NCBI GenBank assembly: GCA_040081465.1
Contig: JBEBGL010000005.1
Span: 142,360-206,359, forward strand
Direction of reading: 5' to 3'
DNA: 64,000 bases
From: UBA668 sp040081465
GTDB lineage: Bacteria > Actinomycetota > Acidimicrobiia > Acidimicrobiales > Ilumatobacteraceae
Part shown: positions 8,279-17,041 of the stretch, piece by piece
How the letters are laid out: every line of letters starts with the position of its first letter
How positions within the stretch are numbered: position 1 is the first letter of the stretch
The notes under the pieces: model-generated
The model's input: only the letters and a program-made list of their open reading frames with translations
Told to the model about the DNA's origin: nothing
Databases searched by the model: none
Translations under genes and position numbers: made by a program

Positions 8279-9067
8279 ATGGACCCGTTTAGCCGTGTAC
8301 TAAGAGGACGGCGAGTGGTCGTGACCGGGTCGGGTCGCGGCATCGGGCGTGCGATCGCCGAACAATGCGCCAACGCAGGTGCGGCAGTTGTTGTGACGGC
8401 TCGCTCGACCGAGCAGGTCGCCGAAGTCGTCGCCGCCATCACGGGTGCAGGCAACGTTGCCCACGGTGTGGTTGCCGACATCACTGACGACGCTGCTGTC
8501 GCGAATCTTGCCGCGCAAAGTGCATCGTTGCTCGGTGGCCCGGTCGACACGCTCATCAACAACGCGGGCGTGTACAAGCCGCGACGATTCGCTGACTACG
8601 AGCTTGCCGATTGGGAATGGATGATGAGCGTCAACGTCATCGCCACGGTGCGAGTCACGAAGGCATTTCTGCCCGACATGCTTGCGCTCGATCGAGCACG
8701 CATTATCACGGTCGCCTCGATCGCGGGAAAGAAGGGGACAATCGGCCAATCGGCGTACAACGCGTCGAAGCATGCACAAATCGGATTAACGCGTTGCCTC
8801 GCGCTCGAGTACGGGCGTACGGGAATCCGCGCAAACGCGATCTGTCCCGGGTTCATCGAGACGGATCTTGTCGACATCGAAGAACTCGCTGGTGTGCATC
8901 AGAAGCCGTCTGCCGATGTATGGCGTGACATTCAGAACGCTGCGACGATCGGACGAACCGCGACGGTCGAAGAGGTTGCCGCGATGGCGGTCTACCTTGC
9001 GTCGCCGGCAGCAGATGCGATCAACGGTCAATCGCTGGTCATCGACGGCGGCGTGGCGTTCCCGTGA
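8279..9067 (+). CDS. SDR family oxidoreductase
   Basis: A 262-residue classical SDR. The motifs are TGSGRGIG for cofactor binding, NNAG, catalytic YNASK, and an ending VIDGGVAFP typical of 3-oxoacyl-ACP-reductase-like SDRs. A ribosome-binding site (AAGGGGAAG) lies directly before ATG 8279. It is the first gene of the plus-strand divergent transcript and overlaps the IclR gene as GTGA. Its partner genes (IclR, acetoacetyl-CoA-synthetase-like ligase) suggest oxidation of a beta-hydroxy acid to a keto acid that is then activated; this is inference. Confidence 0.87.
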   Translation: MDPFSRVLRGRRVVVTGSGRGIGRAIAEQCANAGAAVVVTARSTEQVAEVVAAITGAGNVAHGVVADITDDAAVANLAAQSASLLGGPVDTLINNAGVYKPRRFADYELADWEWMMSVNVIATVRVTKAFLPDMLALDRARIITVASIAGKKGTIGQSAYNASKHAQIGLTRCLALEYGRTGIRANAICPGFIETDLVDIEELAGVHQKPSADVWRDIQNAATIGRTATVEEVAAMAVYLASPAADAINGQSLVIDGGVAFP

Positions 9068-9801
9068 TTCAGATACTTCATCGTGCGGCGATCATCCTGC
9101 AATCGTTGGAAGGCCACCCGGAGGGTCGATCGTTGGCAGAGATCGCCAACGAAGTCGGTCTGCCGCGCTCGACCGTTCACCGCATCGTGAAGTCATTACA
9201 AGAGGATCATTTGATTTCGTCGGCCACGCCAACTGCGGGGTTCCGCCTCGGTCCGGCAGTGATGCGCCTTGCTTCGCTGTCCAATCAGTGGTTCACCACG
9301 CTCGTGCACGAGCATCTTCGCGAGTTGTCGCGAGTGGTTGACGAGACAGTCGACCTGTCAGTTCGCTCGGGCAACGTCGTGCTCTTCATCGATCAGATCA
9401 CACTGACGGTGACCCATCGGTTGCAGGCTGTGTCGCGTATCGGTGCTTCGTTCCCATTGCACTGCACCGCGCCGGGCAAGGCATTGCTCGCTGACCTTCC
9501 GCCGGACGAACTCAATGACCTACTGATCGGACCCTTAGAGCGGTTCACACCGAACACGATGACGCGCTCGGCGGATCTGATCGCCGACGTGAAGTCGATT
9601 CGTGCGCGCGGGTTCGCGGTTGATCGCGAAGAACACCACCTTGGTATCTGCGCGGTTGGTACCGCGATCCACAATCCGTTTGGGCTCGCGGCTGCACTTT
9701 CGATTCCGGCCCCGATCAGTCGTTTCGACGGTCGCGCCGACGAACTGGCCGAAGCGCTGATGGCAGCCCGCGCGTCGATCGAAGCGGCGATCGCGGGATG
9801 A
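9064..9801 (+). CDS. IclR family transcriptional regulator
   Basis: A 245-residue IclR protein starting at GTG 9064. The N-terminal winged helix-turn-helix covers about residues 5-65 (SLAEIANEVGLPRSTVHRIVKSL), followed by the IclR effector domain with the conserved HCTAPGKALLA segment near residues 137-147. It overlaps the SDR by four bases and the ligase by four bases, so it is expressed with the genes it probably controls. The dyad at 8205-8223 is a candidate site. The effector is unknown. Confidence 0.9.
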   Translation: MIQILHRAAIILQSLEGHPEGRSLAEIANEVGLPRSTVHRIVKSLQEDHLISSATPTAGFRLGPAVMRLASLSNQWFTTLVHEHLRELSRVVDETVDLSVRSGNVVLFIDQITLTVTHRLQAVSRIGASFPLHCTAPGKALLADLPPDELNDLLIGPLERFTPNTMTRSADLIADVKSIRARGFAVDREEHHLGICAVGTAIHNPFGLAAALSIPAPISRFDGRADELAEALMAARASIEAAIAG

Positions 9802-11807
9802 ATGAACCTGAAGTGCCGGAACCCGAACGGCCGGAACCCGAACGGCGGGAACCCGAACGGCGGGAACCCGAACGGCTATGGGAGCCCGCGGCTGATTGGT
9901 TGACATCGACCCACATCGGGCGCTTCACGGCTTGGCTCTCGTCGACTGGTCGCGGAAACTTCACCGGCTACGACGACCTGTACGCATGGTCGATCGCGGA
10001 CGTCAACGGATTCTGGTTGGCCGTCTGGGAGTTCTTCGATGTGCAATCCGATCGCGTGCCGACGACTGCGTTGGCGAGCCCGGTGATGCCTGGTGCTTTG
10101 TGGTTCGAGGGCTGCAACATCAATTATGCCGAGCACGCGCTGCGTCACCGCCGCGATGGTGCGGCAATCATCAGCGCGTCGCAAACGCGCTCGACATCAG
10201 TCATGTCGTGGGACGAACTGATCGATGCCGTCGGCCGCGCTCGTGCCGGCCTAATCAGATTGGGCGTCGTGCGCGGCGACCGCGTCGCGGCCTACCTACC
10301 CAACATCTCCGAGACCGTTGTTGCGTTTCTCGCAACGGCCAGCCTTGGCGCGATTTGGACGTGTTGCGCTCCTGAGTTCGGAACTCAGGCTGTGCTCGAC
10401 CGGCTGACGCAGGTCGCCCCGAAAGTGTTGTTCGTCTGCGACGGCTATCGCCATGGCGCGCGCGACATCAGTCGTACTGACGAGGTCGCGACAATTTGCG
10501 CGGCGCTTCCCGAGCTACAGGCGACTGTGCATGTCTCGTATCTCGATCCCGCGAGCCACGCACCATCTGGCGCGATCGGGTGGGCCGACCTGCTGGCGGT
10601 TGCCGTACCTGTCGAGTTCGACCGCGTTCCGTTCGACCATCCGTTGTGGATCGTGTACTCGAGCGGAACAACGGGATTGCCTAAGCCAATCGTGCACGGC
10701 CATGGAGTGTTGCTCGAGTACCTCAAGGCACTGTCGTTACACGGTGACCTCGGTCCCGACGACCGGTTCATGTGGTTCACAACGACTGGCTGGATCATGT
10801 GGAACTACGTCGTGTCGGCGCTGTTGGTCGGCTCGACAATCGTGCTCTTCGATGGCGACCCCGGCTATCCAGACCTGTCGACGCTTTGGCGGTTAGCCGA
10901 GCGCGAGCGCGTCACGTCGTTCGGCGCGGGCGCTGGTTTCTTCATGAACTGTCGCCAGGCTGAGCTGCGGCCGGCGCGTCGACTGGGTTTGTCAGAACTG
11001 CGCACGATCGGCTCGACAGGGTCTCCGCTGCCGCCTGAGGGATATCGCTGGATAGCGGACGAGTTCGGGCCGCGAGTGATGCAGTCTTCGATCAGCGGGG
11101 GAACCGACGTGTGCTGCGCGTTTGTTCTGGGAGCGCCAAACGTGCCGGTGTGGCTGGGCGAGATGTCGTGTCACAGTCTCGGTACGAAGGTGGAAGCGTT
11201 CGATGAACACGGTCATTCTGTTGTCGGCGTCCGCGGCGAGTTGGTCGTTACTGCACCGATGCCTTCGATGCCGGTTGCGTTCTGGGGTGATCACGACGGC
11301 TCACGATTGAAGTCTGCGTACTTCGACACGTACCCAGGTGTGTGGCGACACGGCGACTGGATCACGATTACCGAGCGCGGGAGTTGCACTATCAGCGGCC
11401 GTAGCGACGCAACGCTCAATCGCGGTGGCGTGCGCATCGGAACCAGCGAGGTTTATCGAGTTGTCGAAGCGGTTGAGGGTGTCGTCGACAGTTTGATCGT
11501 GCACTTGGAAGATGCGTCAGGCGTTGGCTCTGGGCAACTGATTCTGTTCGTGGCGCTAGCACCGAACTGTGCGGTCGTCCCCGTTGACGCGATCAGGACT
11601 GCGCTGCGTTCGAACCTGTCGCCGCGGCATGTACCAGATCGAATTCACCAACTGGCGTCGATTCCCACGACCCTCACTGGCAAGAAGCTGGAGATTCCGG
11701 TCAAGCGTGTGTTGCTCGGCGCGCGCCCCGACGACGTTGCAAGCCGCGGCGCGCTACGCGATCCTGCGGCGCTCGATGCTATTGCTAACTTCGTCGACGA
11801 GGCTTAG
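9798..11807 (+). CDS. Acetoacetate--CoA ligase family protein
   Basis: A 669-residue adenylate-forming enzyme matching acetoacetyl-CoA synthetase in length and order. The N-terminal cap has TDWLTST-like and YDDLYAWS segments, the AMP-binding motif YSSGTTGLPKPIVHG is near residue 285, GSTGSPLPPEGYRW follows, and the C-terminal domain carries RSDATLNRGGVRIGTSE and the catalytic Lys region TLTGKKLEIPVK. It would activate acetoacetate or a similar beta-keto acid to its CoA thioester in the cytoplasm. ATG overlaps the IclR stop as ATGA. The first 27 residues consist of a 5-residue repeat (see 9819-9878) not expected in the family, so translation may in practice begin further in. Acetoacetate from the carnitine route at 37 kb could be a substrate. 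Confidence 0.85.
   Translation: MNEPEVPEPERPEPERREPERREPERLWEPAADWLTSTHIGRFTAWLSSTGRGNFTGYDDLYAWSIADVNGFWLAVWEFFDVQSDRVPTTALASPVMPGALWFEGCNINYAEHALRHRRDGAAIISASQTRSTSVMSWDELIDAVGRARAGLIRLGVVRGDRVAAYLPNISETVVAFLATASLGAIWTCCAPEFGTQAVLDRLTQVAPKVLFVCDGYRHGARDISRTDEVATICAALPELQATVHVSYLDPASHAPSGAIGWADLLAVAVPVEFDRVPFDHPLWIVYSSGTTGLPKPIVHGHGVLLEYLKALSLHGDLGPDDRFMWFTTTGWIMWNYVVSALLVGSTIVLFDGDPGYPDLSTLWRLAERERVTSFGAGAGFFMNCRQAELRPARRLGLSELRTIGSTGSPLPPEGYRWIADEFGPRVMQSSISGGTDVCCAFVLGAPNVPVWLGEMSCHSLGTKVEAFDEHGHSVVGVRGELVVTAPMPSMPVAFWGDHDGSRLKSAYFDTYPGVWRHGDWITITERGSCTISGRSDATLNRGGVRIGTSEVYRVVEAVEGVVDSLIVHLEDASGVGSGQLILFVALAPNCAVVPVDAIRTALRSNLSPRHVPDRIHQLASIPTTLTGKKLEIPVKRVLLGARPDDVASRGALRDPAALDAIANFVDEA
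9819..9878 (+). repeat. Four tandem 15-bp units in the 5' end of the ligase gene
   Basis: The unit GAACCCGAACGG plus three variable bases repeats four times with period 15, encoding EPER followed by P, R, R and L. Being in frame, copy-number change would keep the gene open. It lies before the conserved domain begins. Confidence 0.85.
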
Positions 11808-13180
11808 ACGAGTTCGGCGATGACGTCGGCCAGTTGACCGAGCGTGCGAACTTCGCGAATTGCGGTACAGCTGCGCCGGTACTCCTCAATAAGTGAGTCG
11901 TCGGTTCCCCACACGACTCGTGGCTCCGGGTTTAGCCAGTACACGCGTCGCGCGCGTTCGGCGATGCGCGCGAACTGTTCTGCTGCAGAGTCGCGGTAGT
12001 TGCCGCGCGCGTCGCCGGTCACGATCAGGGTGGTGCCAGCGCCGATGGCATCGTCGAGATGCTGATCGTGGAACTGAGTGAACGCGGCGCCATAGTCACT
12101 ATGACCGTCGAGCCCGACGACGCCGCGACGCTCGACCAGTCGGTTGACGGCAATATCGAAGCGAGCCTCCGCGAACACATCCGTTACCTCCGCGACGCCG
12201 TCGACGAAAGCAAAGCTGCGCACCTTGCGGACTTCCTCGTGTAATGCATTGATCAGCGTGAACGTGAACTGTGCGAACTCAGCGACCGAGCCACTCACGT
12301 CGCAGAGCACGACTACGTCGGGTCGATGAGGATGACGTCGACGCATCACGACATCGATCGGCACGCCACCCGATTGCAACGACCGGCGCACGGTGCGACG
12401 CGGATCGAGACGCCCCGTCGAGCGCAGCTTGCGTTTCTGGCCGATTCGCGCCGCGAGCCGTCGCAGCAACGGCTGCAGCATCCGCCGCACTTCTTCCTGC
12501 TCGGATCGCGACAGTTGCAGCAAGTCGAGCTCGTCGGGCTTCACGCGTTCGGGAATGATGACTGGCTCGCCGCTGCCGTCGTCGGCGCGGGCGTCGAGTC
12601 GCTTGCTGATCTCGCTGGCCAACTGCCGACGGAACTGCTCGATGCGTTGCGCGATCTCGTTGCGCCGCAGCATCAGCTCAAGGTCGCCGATGTCGCCTTC
12701 ACGGCGCAGCTGCTGCATCGCCGCGCTGAGCATGCGCGACAGATCCATCGCCCGCAAGACACGGTGCATGAAGTAGCGCTCGCTTCCGCTCTCGTTGTCG
12801 ATGCCGCTGAACATGGCGACCGCTTGTTCGGCCAAAGCCGCCAGGGTGCCTTCGTCGCCGCTCAGTAACGCGGACAACACAGCGGCGTCGGCGCCGCTTG
12901 CAGGCCCGGTCGCCGCCGCGACGGCAGCCGGTGCTTCCGAGCGACTTACCGATGCTGACGTCCCGACGCGGAAGACCGAGTCGAAGCAGCGATCGAACAA
13001 CTGCGCAGGATCAGGCTCCTTGACCATGGCCGCCCGCAAGCACTCGCGTAGCAGTCGTCGATCGACGAGATCGAGATCGAGTTGCTCGATCGTTCGCCCG
13101 GCATCAATGACCTCGCTCGTCGACACGTCGATGCCAGCTTGGCGCAGTCGCTCGCCGAGAAGGACCAAGCGATCGATCAA
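11804..13180 (-). CDS. VWA domain-containing CoxE-like protein
   Basis: A 458-residue protein of the CoxE/DUF VWA family. The N-terminal half is helical and charged (RRxE-rich, about residues 1-250). The C-terminal half is a von Willebrand A domain with an intact metal site: DVSGSV, then the Thr (AGTTLIVTGDARGNY) and WLNPEP. It starts with TTG at 13180, ten bases after the IclR stop on the same strand, and ends overlapping the ligase stop by three bases. CoxE proteins usually work with a MoxR/CoxD AAA ATPase in maturing molybdenum hydroxylases or other metalloenzymes. No MoxR gene is in this window, so it is an orphan here. Confidence 0.83.
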   Translation of the reverse strand: MIDRLVLLGERLRQAGIDVSTSEVIDAGRTIEQLDLDLVDRRLLRECLRAAMVKEPDPAQLFDRCFDSVFRVGTSASVSRSEAPAAVAAATGPASGADAAVLSALLSGDEGTLAALAEQAVAMFSGIDNESGSERYFMHRVLRAMDLSRMLSAAMQQLRREGDIGDLELMLRRNEIAQRIEQFRRQLASEISKRLDARADDGSGEPVIIPERVKPDELDLLQLSRSEQEEVRRMLQPLLRRLAARIGQKRKLRSTGRLDPRRTVRRSLQSGGVPIDVVMRRRHPHRPDVVVLCDVSGSVAEFAQFTFTLINALHEEVRKVRSFAFVDGVAEVTDVFAEARFDIAVNRLVERRGVVGLDGHSDYGAAFTQFHDQHLDDAIGAGTTLIVTGDARGNYRDSAAEQFARIAERARRVYWLNPEPRVVWGTDDSLIEEYRRSCTAIREVRTLGQLADVIAELV

Positions 13181-13189
13181 CGCGTCAAC

Positions 13190-13960
13190 TCACTTCTTCG
13201 CGAGCTGCACGTTGATTTGTGCTGCCGTCTCTAACAGCAGCGGCAACATCTCGCTACGCAACTCTTTCAACGTGACGCGCCCGGCATGTGTTGACAGGTT
13301 CATAGCAGCAAGTGTTCGACCAGACCGGTCGTGCAACGGAGCAGCTACCGAACGCACGCCTTCCTCCAACTCTTGATCGAGCAGGGCGTAGCCCTGGCTG
13401 CGAATGCTCAAGATCTCTGCGCGCAGCGCGTCACGATCGGTGAGTGATCTGGGCGTGGGTGGGTGGATCGGGGCGTCCCGCAAGAAGTTGTCGAGATCGG
13501 CGTCGCTAAGGCCGGAAAGAATTGCGCGGCCCATCGATGTCCAAAGCGCAGGGAGGCGCGACCCGATCGACAGCGAAATGGTCATGATTCGTTGCGTGTT
13601 CACGCGTGCGACATAGACGACCTGCGTGCCATCAAGCACCGCCGCGCTAACGCTTTCGTGCACCTGGGCGGACAAGTTCTCCATGTACGGCTGAGCGATG
13701 TCGCTGAGGTGCAGCGATGACACGTATGCGTAACCAAGATCGAGAACCTTTGGCGTTAGTTCGAACAACTTGCCATCGGTCGAGACGTATCCGATCGCAA
13801 CCAGCGTGTGCAGTAGCCGACGGGCGGTCGCACGCGTCAGCCCAGTGGCGCGCGCTGCGTCGGCGAGCGTCAGCGATGACCGGTCGTGGTCGAATGCGCG
13901 CAACACCGCCAGGCCCCGGTCCAAGGATTGGACGAACTCGGTGCTAGTTGGTGCGTACAT
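13190..13960 (-). CDS. IclR family regulator, PcaR/PcaU/PobR-like
   Basis: A 256-residue IclR regulator. Its N-terminal helix-turn-helix begins FVQSLDRGLAVLRAF and contains TGLTRATARRLL; the effector domain has TSMGRAILSGL and ends with GRTLAAMNLS. The SLxRGLAVL start and overall sequence are typical of the Pca/Pob subgroup that controls protocatechuate and 3-oxoadipate catabolism. It is divergent from the hydroquinone dioxygenase operon, with 118 bases between the starts, so it is the likely regulator of that operon. It is probably cotranscribed with the CoxE-like gene downstream. Confidence 0.9.
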   Translation of the reverse strand: MYAPTSTEFVQSLDRGLAVLRAFDHDRSSLTLADAARATGLTRATARRLLHTLVAIGYVSTDGKLFELTPKVLDLGYAYVSSLHLSDIAQPYMENLSAQVHESVSAAVLDGTQVVYVARVNTQRIMTISLSIGSRLPALWTSMGRAILSGLSDADLDNFLRDAPIHPPTPRSLTDRDALRAEILSIRSQGYALLDQELEEGVRSVAAPLHDRSGRTLAAMNLSTHAGRVTLKELRSEMLPLLLETAAQINVQLAKK

Positions 13961-14002
13961 CGAATAGCTCTCTTGACATCATGGCCGCGGAACAGCGAAG
14001 AT

Positions 14003-14062
14003 GTTCACACTACGCACAAGTGTACGCACAGCGAACTTCATAGTCAACGGCTAGTCAACGGC
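14003..14062. promoter_or_regulatory. Repeat-rich operator region before the hydroquinone operon
   Basis: GTTC (14003-14006) and GAAC (14032-14035) flank two direct copies of TACGCACA (14011-14018 and 14023-14030, 12 bases apart). ACACT and AGTGT form a further inverted pair inside. Next to it the 11-mer TAGTCAACGGC is repeated twice without a gap (14041-14062), just before the ribosome-binding site AGGAAGG. IclR regulators of the Pca group bind triple-repeat sites, so the first block is the better operator candidate. Confidence 0.5.
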
Positions 14063-14078
14063 AGGAAGGCAATCGCAC

Positions 14079-14573
14079 ATGACCGACTACGTAACGAAAT
14101 TCGGATCGCTCGACTCGTACGAGAAGGGCAACATCGAGATCATCAATGACGATCCGAAGCACTACGTCTTCTCCAACATCTTCGAGGTCGCGAACAGTTC
14201 CAAGCCGTGGGAGAAGGTCGCCGTCGGCAAGAACATGGAGTATGTGATCGAAGCGATCCGCGCCGAGGGCACTAGCGAGTGGCGCACTTGCGCACACGAC
14301 GAGTTCCCGACGGTGCTCGATGGTGAAGTGACTGTTGAACTGGTGAAGCTCGACAAGCCAGCGCTCGCCGCCGATCACCAGGGCTCGGTGAAACTCGCGG
14401 GCGAGCCTGCCGGCAAGAAGATGGGTCGCGTTGTATTGCGTCGCGGCCACCAGGCGTTGCTTCCCGCGAACAGCGCGTACCGCTTCGTCGCGTCGCGGCC
14501 GGGCGTGATGATTCTGCAGACCATTCAGGGTGACGACACGATCGAGCGCTGGGCAGACATCTGCCTCAGCTGA
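14079..14573 (+). CDS. Hydroquinone 1,2-dioxygenase small subunit (PnpC/HapC type), copy 1
   Basis: A 164-residue (about 18 kDa) cupin-fold subunit, the size of the alpha subunit of two-component hydroquinone dioxygenases (HapC 17.8 kDa). It is directly followed by the matching large subunit. It carries the run EIINDDPKHYVFSN near residues 20-33, CAHDE, and LRRGHQALLPANSAYRF. In the known enzyme the small subunit is needed for assembly while iron sits in the large one. It is about 81% identical, by eye count, to the copy at 21030. ATG 14079 follows AGGAAGG. First gene of the long catabolic operon. Confidence 0.88.
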   Translation: MTDYVTKFGSLDSYEKGNIEIINDDPKHYVFSNIFEVANSSKPWEKVAVGKNMEYVIEAIRAEGTSEWRTCAHDEFPTVLDGEVTVELVKLDKPALAADHQGSVKLAGEPAGKKMGRVVLRRGHQALLPANSAYRFVASRPGVMILQTIQGDDTIERWADICLS

Positions 14574-14603
14574 TCCTCTAACCGGAAGACACAGGGAACC
14601 GAC

Positions 14604-15572
14604 ATGACCGATGTAAAAGCAAGCAAGGAAAATGCACAGGGGTACAAGGATTTCTCGATCGGCGGATTCCATTTCCGCCGCGACGAATTCTTCGCGCACA
14701 TCACCTGGCCCACCGGCAAGCATGTGATGAGTGCCGATGCGTTTCTACGCGCGTTGCAGCGCGACGTTGCGTGGGACTTCTTCTATGGCACCGTGAACTT
14801 CGATCACGTGTTCGGGACTGTTAACCACTACGGCAACGTCGACATGTTTGCGGGCCGCTTCAACGACGCGTATCGCAAAGCCGAACTCGACCACACCGAG
14901 AACTTCGAGTCGCCGGTTCTACGCAAGACGTTCGAAGCGATGCTCGACGACTGGACGAACGAAAGCTTCGATCCTTTCGCGAGTCCGGCTGAGACCGACA
15001 AGCCCTTTGGGCAGAAGAAGGGTTTCAACACCGGCGCCGTCACGCGTCGACGCGTGGCAGCCGCGCGCATGGTCGGTGTTCCCGGTGACGAGCAGATTCG
15101 CACTGATGAAACGCACCCGATCAATCGCATGTTTGCCGACGTTCCGCAAGACGAGCCCGAGGTGTACCCAGAGCCTGGGTTTGAAAGCGAAGTTGCGGCT
15201 TTCAATCTGTTCGCGTATCTCAGCCGCAGCGACGTCACGTGGAACCCGAGCGTCGTCAGCATTTGCAAGGCAAGCCTCTATTGCCCGACGACTGAGGAAT
15301 ACATCCTGCCGATCGTGCATGGCAACGACCGCGTCGAGTGGTTCATCCAACTCAGCGACGAGATCGTTTGGGACGTTCAGGACCGCGACACTGGCGCACC
15401 GCGCGCGAAGGTAACAATGAAGGCTGGCGACGTGGCAGCGATGCCCGCCGACATTCGCCATCAGGGTTACAGCCCGAAGCGTTCGATGTTGCTCGTGTGG
15501 GAGAACGCCGACCCAGGCTTGCCCGATCGCATCGCCAAGGGACTCGCCAGCGTCCACGCCGTGCAGTTCTGA
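14604..15572 (+). CDS. Hydroquinone 1,2-dioxygenase large subunit (PnpD/HapD type), copy 1
   Basis: A 322-residue catalytic subunit. It cleaves hydroquinone with O2 to 4-hydroxymuconic semialdehyde using Fe(II). The iron ligands described for PnpD (His256, Asn258, Glu262, His303) are matched by His239, Asn241 and Glu245 in HGNDRVE and by His286 in DIRHQG, with the same 47-residue spacing between the histidines. Other family blocks are DVAWDFFYG, FGTVNHYG, PQDEPEV and LSRSDVTWNPSV. It lies 30 bases after the small subunit and 5 bases before the aldehyde dehydrogenase. It is about 88% identical, by eye count, to the copy at 21583. Confidence 0.9.
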   Translation: MTDVKASKENAQGYKDFSIGGFHFRRDEFFAHITWPTGKHVMSADAFLRALQRDVAWDFFYGTVNFDHVFGTVNHYGNVDMFAGRFNDAYRKAELDHTENFESPVLRKTFEAMLDDWTNESFDPFASPAETDKPFGQKKGFNTGAVTRRRVAAARMVGVPGDEQIRTDETHPINRMFADVPQDEPEVYPEPGFESEVAAFNLFAYLSRSDVTWNPSVVSICKASLYCPTTEEYILPIVHGNDRVEWFIQLSDEIVWDVQDRDTGAPRAKVTMKAGDVAAMPADIRHQGYSPKRSMLLVWENADPGLPDRIAKGLASVHAVQF

Positions 15573-15577
15573 CAACG

Positions 15578-17041
15578 ATGGATCGGCAACTGTTTATTGA
15601 TGGTGAATTCGTCGACGGTGTCGACGGCACAACCATCGAGGTCATCAACCCTCACGACTGCAGCGTCATCACCGAGATCGCGGAGGCGCGTGCCGCCGAC
15701 GTCGATCTCGCGGTAGCAGCGGCATCAGCCGCACTGCCCGGATGGAAGCGCACGTCGGCGGCCGACCGTGGTCGTCTGTTGCTGAAGTTGGCCGACGCCC
15801 TCGAGGCAAACGCTGAGGAGTTCGCACAGCTCGAAAGCCTCGACACTGGTCACCCGATCAAGGATGCTCGGCTGCTCGATGTGCCCCGTACTGCGACGTG
15901 CTTCCGTTACTTCGGTGGCATCGCCGACAAGTTGCAAGGCGACGTGATTCCCGTCGAGCCAGGGTTCCTCAACTTCATCCAGCGCGAGCCGCTCGGCGTT
16001 GTCGGCCAGATCGTGCCGTGGAACTTTCCGATGATGTTCTGCGCGTGGAAGATGGGGCCGGCACTCGCCGCGGGCAACACGGTCGTCCTCAAGCCGAGCG
16101 AACTGACTCCGCTAACGACGTTGCGGCTCGCGGCACTGATGCGCGAAGTCGGGTTTCCTAACGGCACCTTCAACATCGTCCCCGGTTACGGACACACGGC
16201 TGGCGATCGCTTGGCCAATCACCCCGACGTTCGCAAGATTGCGTTCACGGGTTCGACAGCGACAGGTAAGCGCATTGTCGAGTCGTCGGCCGGCAACCTG
16301 AAGCGCGTGCAGCTCGAACTCGGTGGCAAGGGCGCCAACATTGTTTTCGACGACGCGAACATTGCGGCTGCGGTCAACGGTGCTGCGTTCGCGGTGTTTC
16401 ACAACCAAGGCCAGGCCTGTATCGCTGGCAGTCGCCTCATACTGCACGAGAAGATCGCCGACGAATTCCTCGAGCAGTTCCTCACCTTGGCGCGCTCGAT
16501 CCGACTGGGCAATCCACTCGATCCTGCGACCGAGATGGGCCCGCTCACTTCGCCGATGCACCGCGACAGAGTGCTCTCGTACGTGAAGGTTGCGCTCGAT
16601 GAGGGCGGCGAGATTCTCACCGGTGGCAAGGCTCCCGACGACCCGGCACTCGCGAAGGGCTGCTACATCGAGCCCACCGTCGTGCGCGCGAAGTCGACCG
16701 ATCGTGTGTGCCAGGAAGAAGTGTTCGGACCATTCGTCAGCGTGATGTCGTTCTCTAGCGAAGAGGAAGCAATCGAGATCGCGAACAGCACCGACTACGG
16801 GCTGGGTGGCGGACTGTGGACGCAGAACCTCGGGCGCGCGCATCGCGTCGCCGGCGCAATTCGCGCGGGCATGGTGTGGGTGAACTCGTACAAGCGAGTG
16901 AGTCCTGGCTCGCCGTTCGGCGGCGTCGGGATGTCGGGCTACGGCCGCGAGATGGGTTTCGAGGCGATGCGTGAGTACACCGAGGCGAAGAGCACGTGGA
17001 TCAACGTCGACGCGCAGCTTCCGCCCTGGTATCCGCGATGA
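15578..17041 (+). CDS. 4-Hydroxymuconic semialdehyde dehydrogenase (PnpE/HapE type aldehyde dehydrogenase)
   Basis: A 487-residue NAD(P)-dependent aldehyde dehydrogenase. PWNFPMMFCAWKMGPALAAG and FTGSTATGK form the cofactor site, the general base Glu is in LELGGKGAN (about residue 250), and the catalytic Cys is in NQGQACIAGSR (about residue 283). By its place right after hydroquinone dioxygenase it should oxidise 4-hydroxymuconic semialdehyde to maleylacetate. I chose ATG 15578, five bases after the dioxygenase stop; an open frame extending to 15338 would lie inside the dioxygenase gene. It overlaps the CoA-transferase by four bases. Confidence 0.88.
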   Translation: MDRQLFIDGEFVDGVDGTTIEVINPHDCSVITEIAEARAADVDLAVAAASAALPGWKRTSAADRGRLLLKLADALEANAEEFAQLESLDTGHPIKDARLLDVPRTATCFRYFGGIADKLQGDVIPVEPGFLNFIQREPLGVVGQIVPWNFPMMFCAWKMGPALAAGNTVVLKPSELTPLTTLRLAALMREVGFPNGTFNIVPGYGHTAGDRLANHPDVRKIAFTGSTATGKRIVESSAGNLKRVQLELGGKGANIVFDDANIAAAVNGAAFAVFHNQGQACIAGSRLILHEKIADEFLEQFLTLARSIRLGNPLDPATEMGPLTSPMHRDRVLSYVKVALDEGGEILTGGKAPDDPALAKGCYIEPTVVRAKSTDRVCQEEVFGPFVSVMSFSSEEEAIEIANSTDYGLGGGLWTQNLGRAHRVAGAIRAGMVWVNSYKRVSPGSPFGGVGMSGYGREMGFEAMREYTEAKSTWINVDAQLPPWYPR

